Shown here piece by piece: positions 19,574 to 29,277 of a DNA stretch of 64,000 nt (its first letter is position 1; each line of letters opens with the position of its first letter). Source of the DNA: Clostridium sp. NkU-1 (GTDB taxonomy: Bacteria > Bacillota_A > Clostridia > Lachnospirales > Lachnospiraceae). Made by a program: the position numbers and the translations under genes. The DNA lies in the NCBI GenBank assembly GCA_001312405.1, contig BBDR01000001.1:310001-374000 (forward strand). Reading direction: 5' to 3'. The notes beneath the pieces were generated by a model. It saw only the letters and a program-made list of their open reading frames with translations. It was not told where the DNA came from and did no database searches.

Positions 19574-20085
19574 TTAATCCAGAAGCCCGTCCATGATGTG
19601 AACCGTAACAATTCCTGACCCTAAATCCACATTTAGCACGCATTCCTTGATTGCAGGAAGCAGGACTTCCTTCCCTTCGGCCGTTTTTACTTCATAGACA
19701 TCATTGGCTCCGGTCTTGATCACATCGGTCAATATTCCAAATTCTTTTCCGTCTTCGGTGACTACACGAAGTCCGATTAAGTCAACAATGAAATTTTCAT
19801 CCGGTCCCAGTTCTACAGCCTGGTCCCTGGTTATGAGTAAATCTTTTCCTTTGTATTTTTCAATATCATCAATGGAATCATATCCTTTAAACTTAAGGAT
19901 TACCATATTCTTAAAAAAAACTTTACTCCCTGGATTTCAAGATCCATATGCTCTTTTCCAATATCCAGGATTACATTTTTCAAACTTTTAAAACGATTTA
20001 CGTCATCTGTGGTTGGATAAACCTTTACTTCTCCCTTCACCCCGTGGGTGGAGGAAATAACGCCAACTCTTAACAAATTTTCCAT
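19574..20085 (-). CDS. rimM: Ribosome maturation factor RimM
   Basis: Assists 30S head assembly together with S19. Two parts: an N-terminal RimM domain ([20 protein letters not shown], start at 20085 with GGAGAG upstream) and a C-terminal PRC-barrel ([26 protein letters not shown], shown with the conserved TGANDVY). The A8 run at 19913-19920 breaks the frame; two fewer bases give [19 protein letters not shown]. About 170 residues. Between khpA and trmD. Confidence 0.9.
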
Positions 20086-20257
20086 CTGTCTCTCCATATC
20101 ATGCAAAGGAAATCCGATTCGCTTTACCTGCCTTCTTTCAGAACTCATGTCAAAGAAACCGGATATCACTATCCGGCTTATTTCTGAGTATTTGCACAAA
20201 GAAGTTCAATTCATACCAAAAGGACCGTCGTCCCGACAGGCCGGCGGTCTTTTCTGG

Positions 20258-20494
20258 TTACTGGATCTCTACAGTAACCTTTTTGTCTTCTTTGGAAGCT
20301 GCTGCTTTTACAACAGAGCGGATAGCTTTTGCAATCCTGCCCTGCTTGCCAATTACCTTACCCATGTCGGAAGGTGCAACCGTAAGTTCAAGGATTATCT
20401 CATCGTCTTTTACGGTTTCAGTAACAACAACCTGATCCGGATTATCAACCAGTGCTCTTGCAATTACTTCTACTAATTCCTTCATATGCTTCAC
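20258..20494 (-). CDS. khpA: KH-domain RNA-binding protein KhpA
   Basis: Intact, 78 residues. A single type-II KH domain with the GxxG loop IGKQGRIAKAIR. In Firmicutes KhpA pairs with KhpB and influences division and small-RNA regulation. It lies 6 bp after rpsP, its conserved neighbour. Confidence 0.95.
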   Translation of the reverse strand: MKHMKELVEVIARALVDNPDQVVVTETVKDDEIILELTVAPSDMGKVIGKQGRIAKAIRSVVKAAASKEDKKVTVEIQ

Positions 20495-20500
20495 CTCTCA

Positions 20501-20755
20501 CTACTGGATACCGGCGATCTTTAAAAGCTTGCTTACAACTTCAGTTGGCTGAGCACCTGCTGTTAACCACTTCTTAGCATTCTCTTCATTAAACTTGATT
20601 ACGCTTGGTTCTGTGGTAGGATCATAGTAACCAACCTCTTCGATGAATCTGCCATCTCTTGGAGATCTGGAATCTGCAACTACAATTCTATAGAAAGGAG
20701 CCTTTTTCTGACCCATTCTTTTTAATCTCATTTTTACTGCCATTGTGAAATTCAC
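20501..20755 (-). CDS. rpsP: 30S ribosomal protein S16
   Basis: Intact, 84 residues. Diagnostic start [20 protein letters not shown] and [21 protein letters not shown]. The GGAGGTGAATTTCAC site precedes ATG. First ribosomal gene after ffh. Confidence 0.98.
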   Translation of the reverse strand: MNFTMAVKMRLKRMGQKKAPFYRIVVADSRSPRDGRFIEEVGYYDPTTEPSVIKFNEENAKKWLTAGAQPTEVVSKLLKIAGIQ

Positions 20756-20830
20756 CTCCTTAAATCTTGGATTCTAAAACTAATTTATAGCGAACGCAGA
20801 AAAATCTGCTTTGCTAACGTAAAAGAGTAA

Positions 20831-22180
20831 TTAAAACGGTAATTTCAGTTTGCCTAACAAACCGCCGTGACGCTTACCGCCGCCCATCATGCCGGGAAGC
20901 TGTTTCATCATCTTTTTCATCTGGTCAAACTGCTTTACAATGCGGTTTACCTCGGTGATATCCACGCCTGCGCCCTTAGCCACACGCTGTTTTCTGGAAG
21001 CATTTTTCATAAGCTCCGGGTTCAACCGTTCTTTGCTGGTCATGGAAAGGATGATCGCCTCCACCCGGTCCATGGCTTTTTCATCAAAATCCATATCCTT
21101 CATCTGTCCCATGCCTGGCATCATGCTTAAAATGCTTGCCATTCCGCCCATTTTCTTTACCTGATTCATCTGGTCCAGAAAATCGTTGTAATCAAATTCC
21201 GCCTTGCGGAGTTTTTGGGACAGCTCTTTTGCTTTTTCTTCGTCAACCTGGGTCTCAGCCTTTTCAATAAGGGAAAGGATATCGCCCATACCAAGTATTC
21301 TGGAAGCCATACGGTCCGGATAAAACTGTTCCAGATCGGAAAGCTTTTCTCCCATACCTACGTAAAGAACCGGTTTTCCCGTTACTGCACGGATTGAAAG
21401 AGCAGCACCGCCCCGGGTATCACCGTCCAGCTTGGTAATGATGACGCCGTCAATGCCAATTTTGTCGTTGAACATTCCTGCTACATTTACTGCATCCTGT
21501 CCTGTCATGGCATCTACTACCAGTATTGTCTGATGAACATCTATTGTATCTTTAATTTCGATCAGCTCATTCATCATGTCTTCATCAATGTGAAGGCGGC
21601 CCGCTGTGTCCAGAATGATTACATTCTGGTCATTCTTTTCCGCATAGGCAACCGCAGCCTTTGCAATATCTGCCGGCTTATGGTTTTCTCCCATGGAGAA
21701 CACTGGAACGCCCTGCTTTTCTCCATTGATCTGCAGCTGCTTGATAGCAGCCGGACGGTAAACGTCACAGGCAACGAGAAGCGGTTTCCTGCCCTTTGCC
21801 TTGAGCTTTCCGGCAATCTTGGCTGTGGTGGTGGTCTTACCGGCACCCTGAAGACCGGCCATCATGATAATGGTCATATCGCTGGCAGGTTTTAACTGAA
21901 TTTCAGTTGTCTCAGAACCCATCAGCTTTACCAGCTCTTCATTTACAATCTTTATAACCATCTGTCCGGGAGTCAGGCTGTTCTGGACATCCTGTCCAAT
22001 CGCCCGCTCCTGTACGGCACTAATAAACTGTTTAACAACCTTAAAGCTTACATCGGCTTCCAGCAAAGCCATCTTCACTTCTTTAAGGGCTGTTTTCACA
22101 TCGGCTTCGGACAAGCGTCCTTTGCCTCTTAAACTTTTAAATACATTCTGTAATTTATCGGATAAGCTCTCAAAAGCCAT
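20831..22180 (-). CDS. ffh: Signal recognition particle GTPase Ffh
   Basis: Intact, 449 residues. N and G domains (Walker A GLQGAGKTTTTAKIAG at about 107-122, DTAGRLHID, TKLDGDTRGG) are followed by the methionine-rich M domain (MPGMGQMKDMDFD, LPGMMGGGKRHGG) that binds signal peptides and 4.5S RNA. It is preceded by ylxM with an 11-bp gap, as in most Firmicutes. Confidence 0.98.
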   Translation of the reverse strand: MAFESLSDKLQNVFKSLRGKGRLSEADVKTALKEVKMALLEADVSFKVVKQFISAVQERAIGQDVQNSLTPGQMVIKIVNEELVKLMGSETTEIQLKPASDMTIIMMAGLQGAGKTTTTAKIAGKLKAKGRKPLLVACDVYRPAAIKQLQINGEKQGVPVFSMGENHKPADIAKAAVAYAEKNDQNVIILDTAGRLHIDEDMMNELIEIKDTIDVHQTILVVDAMTGQDAVNVAGMFNDKIGIDGVIITKLDGDTRGGAALSIRAVTGKPVLYVGMGEKLSDLEQFYPDRMASRILGMGDILSLIEKAETQVDEEKAKELSQKLRKAEFDYNDFLDQMNQVKKMGGMASILSMMPGMGQMKDMDFDEKAMDRVEAIILSMTSKERLNPELMKNASRKQRVAKGAGVDITEVNRIVKQFDQMKKMMKQLPGMMGGGKRHGGLLGKLKLPF

Positions 22181-22191
22181 CTAACGCCCTC

Positions 22192-22544
22192 CTAATGAGC
22201 TTCCAGCTCGATGATTTCGCCCGATATCTCCTCAATGCGATGGATCAGATTCATGTCTGCCCTATCGGCAAACTCTTTCGTCAAACTCTGGATCTCTCTG
22301 GCCAGTTTTTTTTGTCTGCTCAAACTTTTGTACCAGATGAAGCTTCTCTTCATAACCTTCCAGGATCTTGTCGCACCGTTTGATGAGGTCATGGACCCCC
22401 TGGCGGCTGATTCCCTGTTCTTCTGCAATCTCACTTAAAGAAAGGTCATAAAAAAACAACATCTTCATAGATATGTCTCTGATGCTCTGTTAAAAGAGCG
22501 CCGTAGAAATCATATAATAAGCCCTGTCTTGCAATCCTTTCCAT
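22192..22544 (-). CDS. ylxM: YlxM/p13 family helix-turn-helix protein (SRP-associated)
   Basis: Small HTH protein that binds Ffh/FtsY in streptococci and modulates the SRP pathway. It starts at 22544 ([20 protein letters not shown]) behind AGGTGAT. The [23 protein letters not shown] is clear. Two extra bases break it: the A7 run at 22450-22456 (six give [14 protein letters not shown]) and the T8 run at 22306-22313 (seven give [19 protein letters not shown]). About 117 residues, the normal size. Confidence 0.9.
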
Positions 22545-22559
22545 ATCATCACCTGGGAT

Positions 22560-22588
22560 ATCATACAATACTTTTTATAAGGTGTCAA
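22560..22588 (-). promoter_or_regulatory. Sigma-A promoter of the ylxM-ffh operon
   Basis: Minus strand TTGACA (22583-22588), 17-base spacer, TATGAT (22560-22565), with the ylxM start 16 bases further on, so the leader is very short. Confidence 0.8.
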
Positions 22589-22616
22589 GTGTTTTTTTCT
22601 TTACACCCATGTTTTA

Positions 22617-22660
22617 TTTTAACCGAATCAAGCAGCATAGCGGATTGGGAATATCCGCGT
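22617..22660 (+). repeat. Family-2 short repeat (palindromic module)
   Basis: AACCGAATCAAGCAG followed by GCGGATT-GGG-AATATCCGC and GTAACA. Same module as at 23907 and 51853, and as the end of the long copies at 18719 and 32214. Confidence 0.65.
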
Positions 22661-22674
22661 AACATTTGTTTTTC

Positions 22675-23342
22675 TCATGGAAGCGGTCTTTTAAGAAACT
22701 TTTTCATGAAATAATAAAGTTTCCTGCTGTGGACGATGTAGCTGCCATGCCCTTCTCCGGGAAGAATCCTAAGACGGCTGCCTTTTATCTTTGAAGCAAG
22801 ATAGCGGGTATGGGATTCACGAATCATATCCTGTTCTCCTGCCAAAAGAAGCACTGGAACAGAAATGCTTTCCAGCTCTTTGACCGTAATCCGTGGTTCT
22901 CTAAGCATCATCAGAAGCTTTGGGTCATGGTTTAAGGCTTCGATCATAGCGAAAAATTTGAGCCAGTACCATTTTAAGCCCTGGGGATAAGCATTGGCCC
23001 CACAAAGCACCAGCTTTGAAAAAAGCTCAGGATGCCGGACGGAGGCAAGTATCCCTATGATCCCACCATCGCTGAATCCACAGCAGAAGGGCTTTTCAAG
23101 CTTCAGCATTCTGACAAATTCTGCCACATCTTCCGCCATTTCCTCGTAGCTCAGTGTCTGCACTCTGGAGCTTTTTCCATGATCCTGGAATCCAGGGCAT
23201 AAACAGTATAATCTTTTCTTAAAAGCTCTGCCGTCTCATTAAAAATGCTGTGGTCCTCCCCATTTCCATGGAGAAGAAGGATAGCCGGGCCGGTTCCGGA
23301 CACCTCATAATATAATGTGATTCCGTTTAACTCAATATACAC
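22675..23342 (-). CDS. Alpha/beta hydrolase
   Basis: About 222 residues. Starts MYIELNGITLYYEVSGTGPA, with the oxyanion-hole segment LLLHGNGEDHS, the nucleophile elbow GFSDGG (Ser in CCGFSDGGIIG), an acid in LAGEQDMI and the catalytic His in GEGHGSY. A missing base near 23185 breaks the frame; one G more restores ALDSRDHGKSSRVQTLSYEE. Substrate unknown; AB-hydrolase family 1. It lies 9 bp after the VOC gene, so the two are probably co-transcribed. Confidence 0.85.
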
Positions 23343-23351
23343 GGTCTCTCC

Positions 23352-23718
23352 TTATCTGGCGGGAACAATCTCGATCCAATAGCCGTCCGGATCACTGATG
23401 AAGTAAATGCCCATGGCAGGATTTTCAAAACAGATCACTCCCATTTCCTTATGCTTTTTATAGAAGCTCTCGTATTCATCCGTTTGGAATGCCAGATGAA
23501 ATTCACATTCGCCCAGGTTGTAAGGCTCTTTCCGCTCTGTTAAATAAGTCAGTTCCAGGGTGAAATCACTTTTCCCATCACCTAAATATATCAGTTTAAA
23601 GGAACCATCCGCTGCTGTTTTTTTCTCGCACAGGGGTAAGTCCCAGTGCATCTTTATAAAATTTTAAGCTCTTTTCCAGATCAAGTACATTAAAATTAAA
23701 ATGGTTAAATGCAATCAT
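23352..23718 (-). CDS. VOC-family protein (glyoxalase I-like)
   Basis: About 121 residues from MIAFNHFNFNVLDLEKSLKF at 23718, behind AAAAGGAGTG. The vicinal-oxygen-chelate pattern is present: an N-terminal His in NHFNFNV, LGECEFHLAFQ and the end SDPDGYWIEIVP with its Glu ligand, as in lactoylglutathione lyases. An extra base in the T7 run at 23618-23624 breaks it; six bases give LTPVREKTAADGSFKLIYLG. The true substrate is not readable. Confidence 0.85.
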
Positions 23719-23796
23719 GCCGCTGTCACTCCTTTTCTTTTTTTCGCCAGATGAGTTTTCCTTTTACCGGTTACACATCTGTCTTTTGCCGTATCC

Positions 23797-23827
23797 ATCA
23801 TACCATACTTATTATCCCACTTGTCAA
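23797..23827 (-). promoter_or_regulatory. Possible promoter of the VOC-hydrolase pair
   Basis: Minus strand TTGACA (23822-23827) and TATGAT (23797-23802) with a 19-base spacer, about 80 bases before the VOC start. The hexamers are good but the spacing is long. Confidence 0.4.
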
Positions 23828-23906
23828 CTGCAACCGTATATCTTCTGCAGAAAATATCAAAAGGCTTTCATTCCTCCTGCATTCAGGTGTTGTGTCCATT
23901 CCTCTT

Positions 23907-23958
23907 TTTAACCGGATCAAGCAGGCAGAGCCGCGGATTGGGAATATCCATTTGACAA
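23907..23958 (+). repeat. Family-2 short repeat (palindromic module)
   Basis: TTAACCGGATCAAGCAGG, then CGCGGATT-GGG-AATATCC and TTGACAAG. Lies in the gap between serS and the VOC gene. Confidence 0.65.
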
Positions 23959-23962
23959 GAAA

Positions 23963-23992
23963 GGCCCGGCCTTTCGGAAAGAGCCGGACCTA
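23963..23992 (-). terminator. Terminator after serS
   Basis: On the minus strand AGGTCCGGC and GCCGGGCCT pair around a CTTTCCGAAA loop, followed by TTTCTTGTC. Confidence 0.65.
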
Positions 23993-24001
23993 TTTAAATT
24001 A

Positions 24002-25292
24002 TTATTTTTTCGGCATAAGTGCTTTTGTGCCCCCCATATAAGGCTGTAAAGCTTCCGGAATCTTCACGGTTCCGTCTGCCTGTAAGTTGTTTTCCAGGAA
24101 AGCGATCAGCATTCTTGGAGGAGCCGCTACGGTGTTGTTTAAGGTATGGGCAAAATACTTCTTCCATCTTCACCTGCAACACGGATTTTCAGTCTTCTTG
24201 CCTGGGCATCGCCTAAATTAGAGCAGCTGCCCACCTCAAAATATTTTTTCTGTCTTGGAGACCATGCTTCCACATCCACTGATTTCACCTTTAAATCTGC
24301 CAGATCTCCGGAACAGCATTCCAGGGTTCTTACCGGGATATCCATGGAACGGAATAAGTCAACTGTATTCTGCCATAATTTATCATACCAATCCATGCTT
24401 TCTTCCGGTTTGCAGACAACGATCATTTCCTGTTTCTCAAACTGATGGATCCGGTATACTCCACGTTCCTCTAAGCCGTGAGCGCCTTTCTCCTTACGAA
24501 AGCAGGGAGAATAACTGGTCAGAGTCTCTGGAAGCTTTTCTTCCGGAAGAATGGTATCAATGAACTTACCGATCATGGAATGCTCGCTGGTACCGATCAG
24601 ATATAAATCTTCTCCTTCGATCTTATACATCATGGCATCCATTTCCGCAAAGCTCATAACGCCGGTCACTACTTCGCTGCGGATCATGAAAGGCGGAATG
24701 CAGTAGGTGAAGCCACGGTTTATCATGAAGTCTCTTGCATAGGAAAGTACGGAAGAATGAAGCCTTGCAATATCACCCATCAGGTAATAAAAACCATTGC
24801 CGGCCACCTTTCTTGCGCTGTCAAGGTCAATGCCGTCAAAGCTTTCCATAATGTCCGTATGATAAGGAATTTCAAACTCAGGAACAACCGGCTCGCCGTA
24901 ACGCTCCACTTCTACGTTCTCGCTGTCATCCTTACCGATTGGGACGCTGGGATCAATGATATTCGGAATGGTCATCATGATTTTTTTGATTCTTTCTTCC
25001 AGGTCACGTTCCTTATCTTCCAACTGGGCAAGATGTTCGGAAGCATCGGTCACTTTTTTTCTTCATTTCCTCTGCTTCTTCCTTTTTTCCCTGTCCCATT
25101 AAGGCGCCGATCTGTTTGGAAAGTTTGTTGCGTTCAGCTCTTAAGGCATCCCCTTCCTGCTTTGCCGCACGGTTCTGCTCATCAAGTTCAATGACTTCAT
25201 CAACTAAAGGCAGCTTGCTGTCCTGAAATTTATTTTTTAATATTTTCCTTTACGATTTCAGGATTTTCTCTTACAAACTTTAAATCTAACAT
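24002..25292 (-). CDS. serS: Serine--tRNA ligase (three frame breaks)
   Basis: Charges tRNA-Ser. It starts MLDLKFVRENPEIVKENIK at 25292 behind GGAGG, with the coiled-coil arm (LRAERNKLSKQIGALMGQGK) and class II motifs GTSEHSMIG, CFRKEKGAHG and VYRIHQFEKQE. Breaks: an extra base in the T6 run 25233-25238 (ENIKNKFQDSKLP restored), an extra base in the T7 run 25054-25060 (EMKKKVTDASEHL), and a missing base near 24162 (GEDGKKYFAHTLNNTVAAPP, motif 3 region and C-terminus restored). About 427 residues. No T-box leader fits in the short upstream gap. Confidence 0.93.
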
Positions 25293-25369
25293 GGTATTCC
25301 TCCTGGTTTTTCCTCAATATTCTCTGCGAAAGTTGTCCCGCATGATAGTCTGCCGTTGATTATACTACA

Positions 25370-25396
25370 AAAAAAGGGCAAAGAAAAGCCCCTTTC
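25370..25396 (-). terminator. Rho-independent terminator after the pyridoxal kinase gene
   Basis: Minus strand AAGGGGC-TTTTCTTT-GCCCTTTTTTT: a GC stem followed by a T tract. Confidence 0.75.
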
Positions 25397-25424
25397 CTAA
25401 AATTCCCCATCCATTGCCTCATTC

Positions 25425-26264
25425 TTATCCTCGAATGAGCAAAGAAAGGATTTCTTCAAAGCAAACTCCGTTTTTCACCGGAACATGAAGCTCATCGGAT
25501 TTTATAATACAGTTCTTTACAAAGCCGGCCGCTTTTTTCACTGCCTCTGTCAATGGAATTTCCTTCACGGTCTGGGCTGCAAGGATGCTGGAAAACACAT
25601 CTCCGGTTCCCGGCCGTTCACATCCAACATGAAGAGAACGTAAAAAATGGGGTTCCCGGTCCTTCTCGGCTACTACATTGGTCACATAGCCGCCTTCCCT
25701 TACGCCTGTGATCACCACAGAATCAGGTCCCATTTCCCATATTTCAGCCGCCATTGAAAGAAGCTCTGCACGTTTCCAGCCTTCTGACCGGTATTCTCTT
25801 CCGGTCAGGATACAGGCTTCCGTCAGATTGGGGGTCACAATGTCTCCAAATCCTACCAGTTCCTTCATACGGCTGCACATCCTTTCCGTATAGGTCTGAT
25901 AGGCCTTTCCGTGATCTCCCATAATGGGATCCACCAAAACCTTTGTATCTGGTGTTCTAAAATCCTTAATCATGTCAATGACAATCCCAATCTGTTCCTC
26001 GGAGCCTAAAAATCCGCTGTAAATCCCGTCAAAGGACAGATCCAGTTTTTTCCACTGTTCAATGTATGAAGGCATTTTCTCCGTATAATCATCAAAAAAA
26101 TAGGTTGGAAATCCGGTATGATTAGATAGTATGGAGGTTGGAACCGGACAGCACTGGACCTTTAAGGCTGAAAGAATGGGAAGGGCCACTGTTAAGGAAC
26201 AGCGGCCATATCCTGACAGATCATGAATGACAGCAATTTTCTTCTGATGTATTTCTGATGTCAT
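25425..26264 (-). CDS. Pyridoxal/pyridoxamine kinase (ribokinase family)
   Basis: Phosphorylates B6 vitamers. Intact, about 279 residues from MTSEIHQKKIAVIHDLSGYG, chosen because AGAGGAAA (from a partial family-1 repeat) directly precedes it. Features: substrate site DLSGYGRCSLTVALP, VLVDPIMGDHGKAY and the anion-hole motif ERPGTGDVFSSILA. The next gene upstream encodes an ECF S-component, which suggests salvage of imported pyridoxine or pyridoxal. A hydroxymethylpyrimidine kinase is the main alternative, but the length and motifs fit PdxY/PdxK better. Confidence 0.85.
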   Translation of the reverse strand: MTSEIHQKKIAVIHDLSGYGRCSLTVALPILSALKVQCCPVPTSILSNHTGFPTYFFDDYTEKMPSYIEQWKKLDLSFDGIYSGFLGSEEQIGIVIDMIKDFRTPDTKVLVDPIMGDHGKAYQTYTERMCSRMKELVGFGDIVTPNLTEACILTGREYRSEGWKRAELLSMAAEIWEMGPDSVVITGVREGGYVTNVVAEKDREPHFLRSLHVGCERPGTGDVFSSILAAQTVKEIPLTEAVKKAAGFVKNCIIKSDELHVPVKNGVCFEEILSLLIRG

Positions 26265-26269
26265 AAAAA

Positions 26270-26310
26270 TTTCCTCTTTCCTGCTCACGCTTTTTGGCAG
26301 GGTGCTTCCT
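26270..26310 (-). repeat. Partial family-1 repeat before the pyridoxal kinase start
   Basis: In sense: GCACCCTGCCAAAAAGCGTG, AGCAGGAAAGAGGAAATT, then ATG 5 bases on. Only the second hairpin and the ribosome-binding end are kept. It overlaps the stop of the ECF S-component gene. Confidence 0.6.
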
Positions 26311-26896
26311 AACAAATTTTCGTAAATAAACCGGATCTGATCAGGGCATTCCGAAGGGGCATATAAATGATGACGGAAACAATGGCAGAGGTTATTGCAT
26401 TAATGGAAGTAGAAGCAACATTCCATGCCAGCGCCAGTTCTGCCGCCGGTTTTCCCAGGATCAGAAGCTTGTAAAAATAACCCACCAGGGGATCAAAAAT
26501 CACATTGAACAAAAGTCCTCCTGCCACGGCCGCAATGGTCCAGGAAAGTATATGCTTTTTATCAGAGGATTCATTGATCCTGCCGATCTTATGAGCCAAA
26601 AATCCGGTGATAAGGCCGATGCACAGCTTTAGTACAAAAGTCTTTGGTGCATAGACCACATAAACCGGGTCAAAAAGATCTCCTATGGTCATGCCGATGG
26701 CACCGCCTAATCCGCCGTACAGCCCACCTAATAAAAGCGCTCCCAAAACACAGACCGCATTTCCCAGATGAATGGATGTGGCATCTCCTCCCGGAAGTGT
26801 GATCTTAAATTGCAGGAACGTAAATACTACATAGGACATGGCTGCAAATAGTCCTGTCAGTGCGGTTTTATAAATCCTGTTGTCTGTTTTACTCAT
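26309..26896 (-). CDS. ECF transporter S component, probably for vitamin B6
   Basis: Intact, 195 residues with about six membrane segments. ALTGLFAAMSYVVFTF near the N-terminus, then ITLPGGDATSIHLGNAVCVL and GLYGGLGGAIGMTIGDL, fit substrate-capture subunits of energy-coupling-factor transporters. It has no ATPase neighbours, as expected for group II ECF systems that share an EcfAAT module. Specificity is inferred only from the adjacent pyridoxal kinase gene; thiamine is an alternative given thiN about 100 bp upstream. Confidence 0.75.
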   Translation of the reverse strand: MSKTDNRIYKTALTGLFAAMSYVVFTFLQFKITLPGGDATSIHLGNAVCVLGALLLGGLYGGLGGAIGMTIGDLFDPVYVVYAPKTFVLKLCIGLITGFLAHKIGRINESSDKKHILSWTIAAVAGGLLFNVIFDPLVGYFYKLLILGKPAAELALAWNVASTSINAITSAIVSVIIYMPLRNALIRSGLFTKIC

Positions 26897-26992
26897 TGGT
26901 AATTCCTCCCTTGCTGCTTATGTTGTTCTTTATCTTAGCATGCAAGTGGAGTGATATAAATATCCAGTTTCCATATATTAAACCATGCCAGT

Positions 26993-27655
26993 TTAATCAT
27001 GGGACTGGATACAAATCAGGGTTCCGGACGCGAATTCAATCGTGCCCTCCTCACCGGTCAGCTCATTGCTGATACACAGGCTTGTTCCTAAGTCAATATC
27101 CTTTTCATAAAGAGGATATTTGAATCCGGTCAATGTGATTTTCTTCACTTCTCCGCACAGGGGAAGGAAGGAAATGTACTTCCCCCATAATGTTTCTGCA
27201 TGAAACGTTCTTCCCTTATCGATCACCGTAATCCAGTTTTTTTCGTCAACGATAGAGGCTTTTACGCCTTTTTTTCAGACATGCATAGAGAAGATGGAGA
27301 TTACCGATAAAATGATCCAGCCTTCCTCCGTTGCACCAAGCAGGACTAGCTCCGAGCAGCCAAGTCCTATGGCGGTATTTATGGCAAGCTCTGTATCGGT
27401 CTCATCCTTTTCCGGTTTATGGATTTCCCAAGTAATCTTGTCCTGGCTGTTTTTATATTCTGCCAGGACATCTTCTGCCACCGTATCAAAATCTCCCACA
27501 ATGGCATCAGGCTTTAACTGAAGCCTGGAAAGAGCCGCCAGTCCGCCATCTACTGCGATGACTTTATCAAACTCTCTGTTTTCTAAAAATCTGCCGGCAA
27601 ATCCATAATCCATGGTACCTCCGGTAACGATCAAACCTCTGATTTCTTCTTTCAC
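26993..27655 (-). CDS. thiN: Thiamine diphosphokinase
   Basis: Transfers pyrophosphate from ATP to thiamine. Motifs: AVDGGLAALSRLQLKPD, IVGDFDT, KDETDTELAI and, after repair, LGATGGRLDHFIGNLHLLY. A missing base near 27326 and an extra base in the T7 run at 27269-27275 break the frame; the second repair gives CLKKGVKASIVDEKNWITV. About 220 residues. Its start overlaps the rpe stop by 4 bp, the usual rpe-thiN order of Firmicutes. Confidence 0.92.
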
Positions 27656-28314
27656 CCTTCATATTCCTCAAATATTTTTAAGAATGCCTTTGTATTGGCG
27701 GCAGCATCTCCTTTAAACACGGCTGAACCGGCCACAAATACATTAGCGCCTGCTTCAATCAGTTCTCTCACATTATCACAAGTCACGCCTCCGTCAACCT
27801 GGATATCCGTCTGAAGATTCCGTTCCCTGCAAATTCGCCTCAAAGCCCTCACTTTATCCAGGGTATAAGGAATGAATTTTTGTCCGCCAAAACCTGGATT
27901 TACCGTCATAATTAAAACCATATCCACTTCCGGGAGAATTAAGTCAAGAACAGATAAGGGAGTCGCAGGATTAAGGGCCACTCCTGCCTTTAGCCCTACT
28001 TCCTTGATCTGATTGATGGTGCGGTCCAGATGGGTACAGGCTTCCGCATGGACACAGATGAGATCAGCTCCCGCTTCTTTGATATCATTTACATATCTTC
28101 CGGGTTCCTCTACCATCATGTGAACATCGAAAAACCGGTCCGTGCAGCCCCGAAGGCTTCCAATAACCGGCATTCCAAATGAAATGCTGGGCACAAATGC
28201 ACCATCCATCACATCCAGATGAATGTACTGGGCACCTGCCTCTGCTACCTCCGCTACCTGCTGTCCAAGAATTTTAAAGTCTGCCGCTAATATGGAAGGG
28301 GCAAGTTTAAGCAT
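27652..28314 (-). CDS. rpe: Ribulose-phosphate 3-epimerase
   Basis: Intact, 220 residues, TIM barrel of the pentose phosphate pathway. Starts MLKLAPSILAADFKILGQQV; metal and catalytic residues in YIHLDVMDGAFVPSISFG, DVHMMVEEPGRYV, MTVNPGFGGQKFIP and DIQVDGGVTCDNV. Only 1 bp separates it from rsgA and 4 bp overlap with thiN. Confidence 0.98.
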   Translation of the reverse strand: MLKLAPSILAADFKILGQQVAEVAEAGAQYIHLDVMDGAFVPSISFGMPVIGSLRGCTDRFFDVHMMVEEPGRYVNDIKEAGADLICVHAEACTHLDRTINQIKEVGLKAGVALNPATPLSVLDLILPEVDMVLIMTVNPGFGGQKFIPYTLDKVRALRRICRERNLQTDIQVDGGVTCDNVRELIEAGANVFVAGSAVFKGDAAANTKAFLKIFEEYEG

Positions 28315-28315
28315 A

Positions 28316-29192
28316 TTAATATCTCCTTTTCTCTTTTAGATCCTGATATAAAAGCCGGTAGTTTTCATATCGGCCCCGGTTTATTTTTCCTTCTTCTACC
28401 GCATCCTTTACGCCGCAGGTTTTTTCCCCTATGTGCACACAGCCCAGAAACCGGCATCCGTCCTCATAGGGCTCAAACTCCGGAAAATAATCTTTCAGCC
28501 GGCCACACTCCATGTCATCTAAGTACATGGAACTAAATCCCGGCGTATCCATCAGGTACGTATCCCGGCCGATGCCAAAAATCTCCGAATGCCTGGTGGT
28601 ATGCTTTCCTCTCTGGATCTTCTCGCTGATACCTGCAGTCTCCATCTCAGCCTGGGGATAGAGAAGGTTGGTTAAGGAGGACTTTCCTACTCCGGAAGGT
28701 CCTGCCAAAACCGTGGTTTTTCCCCGCACCAGTTCCCTGATTTCCTCAATTCCCTGATCGTCATAGGTACTGGTAAAAAATACGGGATAGCCTGCCGCCT
28801 CATAGATTTCTCCAAGAGCCTGCATTTCTTCGTTTCCAACCAAATCAATTTTATTAAAACAGATTTTTACGGGAACCTCCTGAACTTCCATCATAACCAG
28901 AAAACGGTCCAGCAGATTTAAGTTGGGTTCCGGCTGGGTGATGGCAAACAGCACCATGGCCTGATCCACATTAGCTACGGCCGGACGTACCAGGACATTT
29001 TTCCTTGGAAGGATCTGTTCGATGTTTCCTTTCTTTTCCAAACTGTCCAGAATAGAAAATTCCACATCATCCCCAACCAAAGGTTTTACGTTTTTATTGC
29101 GGAATATACTTTGCCTTACATTCATAGATGGTTTCGTCCGTGCCGTGGACATAGTAAAAGCCTGCGATTCCTTTCAAAATTTTTCCTGTCAT
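28316..29192 (-). CDS. rsgA: Small ribosomal subunit biogenesis GTPase RsgA
   Basis: Circularly permuted GTPase that checks late 30S assembly: OB-fold N-terminus, G4 FNKIDLVG, G1 GPSGVGKSSL, G3 DTPGFSSM, and a C-terminal zinc knuckle (CRFLGCVHIGEKTCGVKDAV). It starts MTGKILKGIAGFYYVHGTDE at 29192 behind AAAAAGGAAAG supplied by a family-1 repeat. A missing A near 29112 breaks the frame; repair gives ECKAKSIFRNKNVKPLVGD. About 291 residues. It follows prkC, the classical prpC-prkC-rsgA-rpe-thiN order. Confidence 0.95.
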
Positions 29193-29198
29193 ATACTT

Positions 29199-29276
29199 TC
29201 CTTTTTCCTGCCCATGCTTTCTGGGCAAAACTCGCCCCGCTTTATCGGGCGTAAAGGTATGCCCGCAGGGTGTTTT
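29199..29276 (-). repeat. Family-1 repeat, long variant, between prkC and rsgA
   Basis: Sense: ACCCTGCGGGCATACCTTTA, CGCCCGATAAAGCGGGGCGA, GTTTTGCCCAGAAAGCATGG, GCAGGAAAAAGG. Carries an extra hairpin (CGCCCGATAAAGCGGGGCG) between the two standard ones. It ends in the rsgA ribosome binding site. Confidence 0.8.
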
Positions 29277-29277
29277 C

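Noticed and set aside
24950..25424. T-box riboswitch upstream of serS
   Set aside because: Only about 75 bases separate the preceding terminator from the serS start; no room for stem I and antiterminator, and no T-box sequence.
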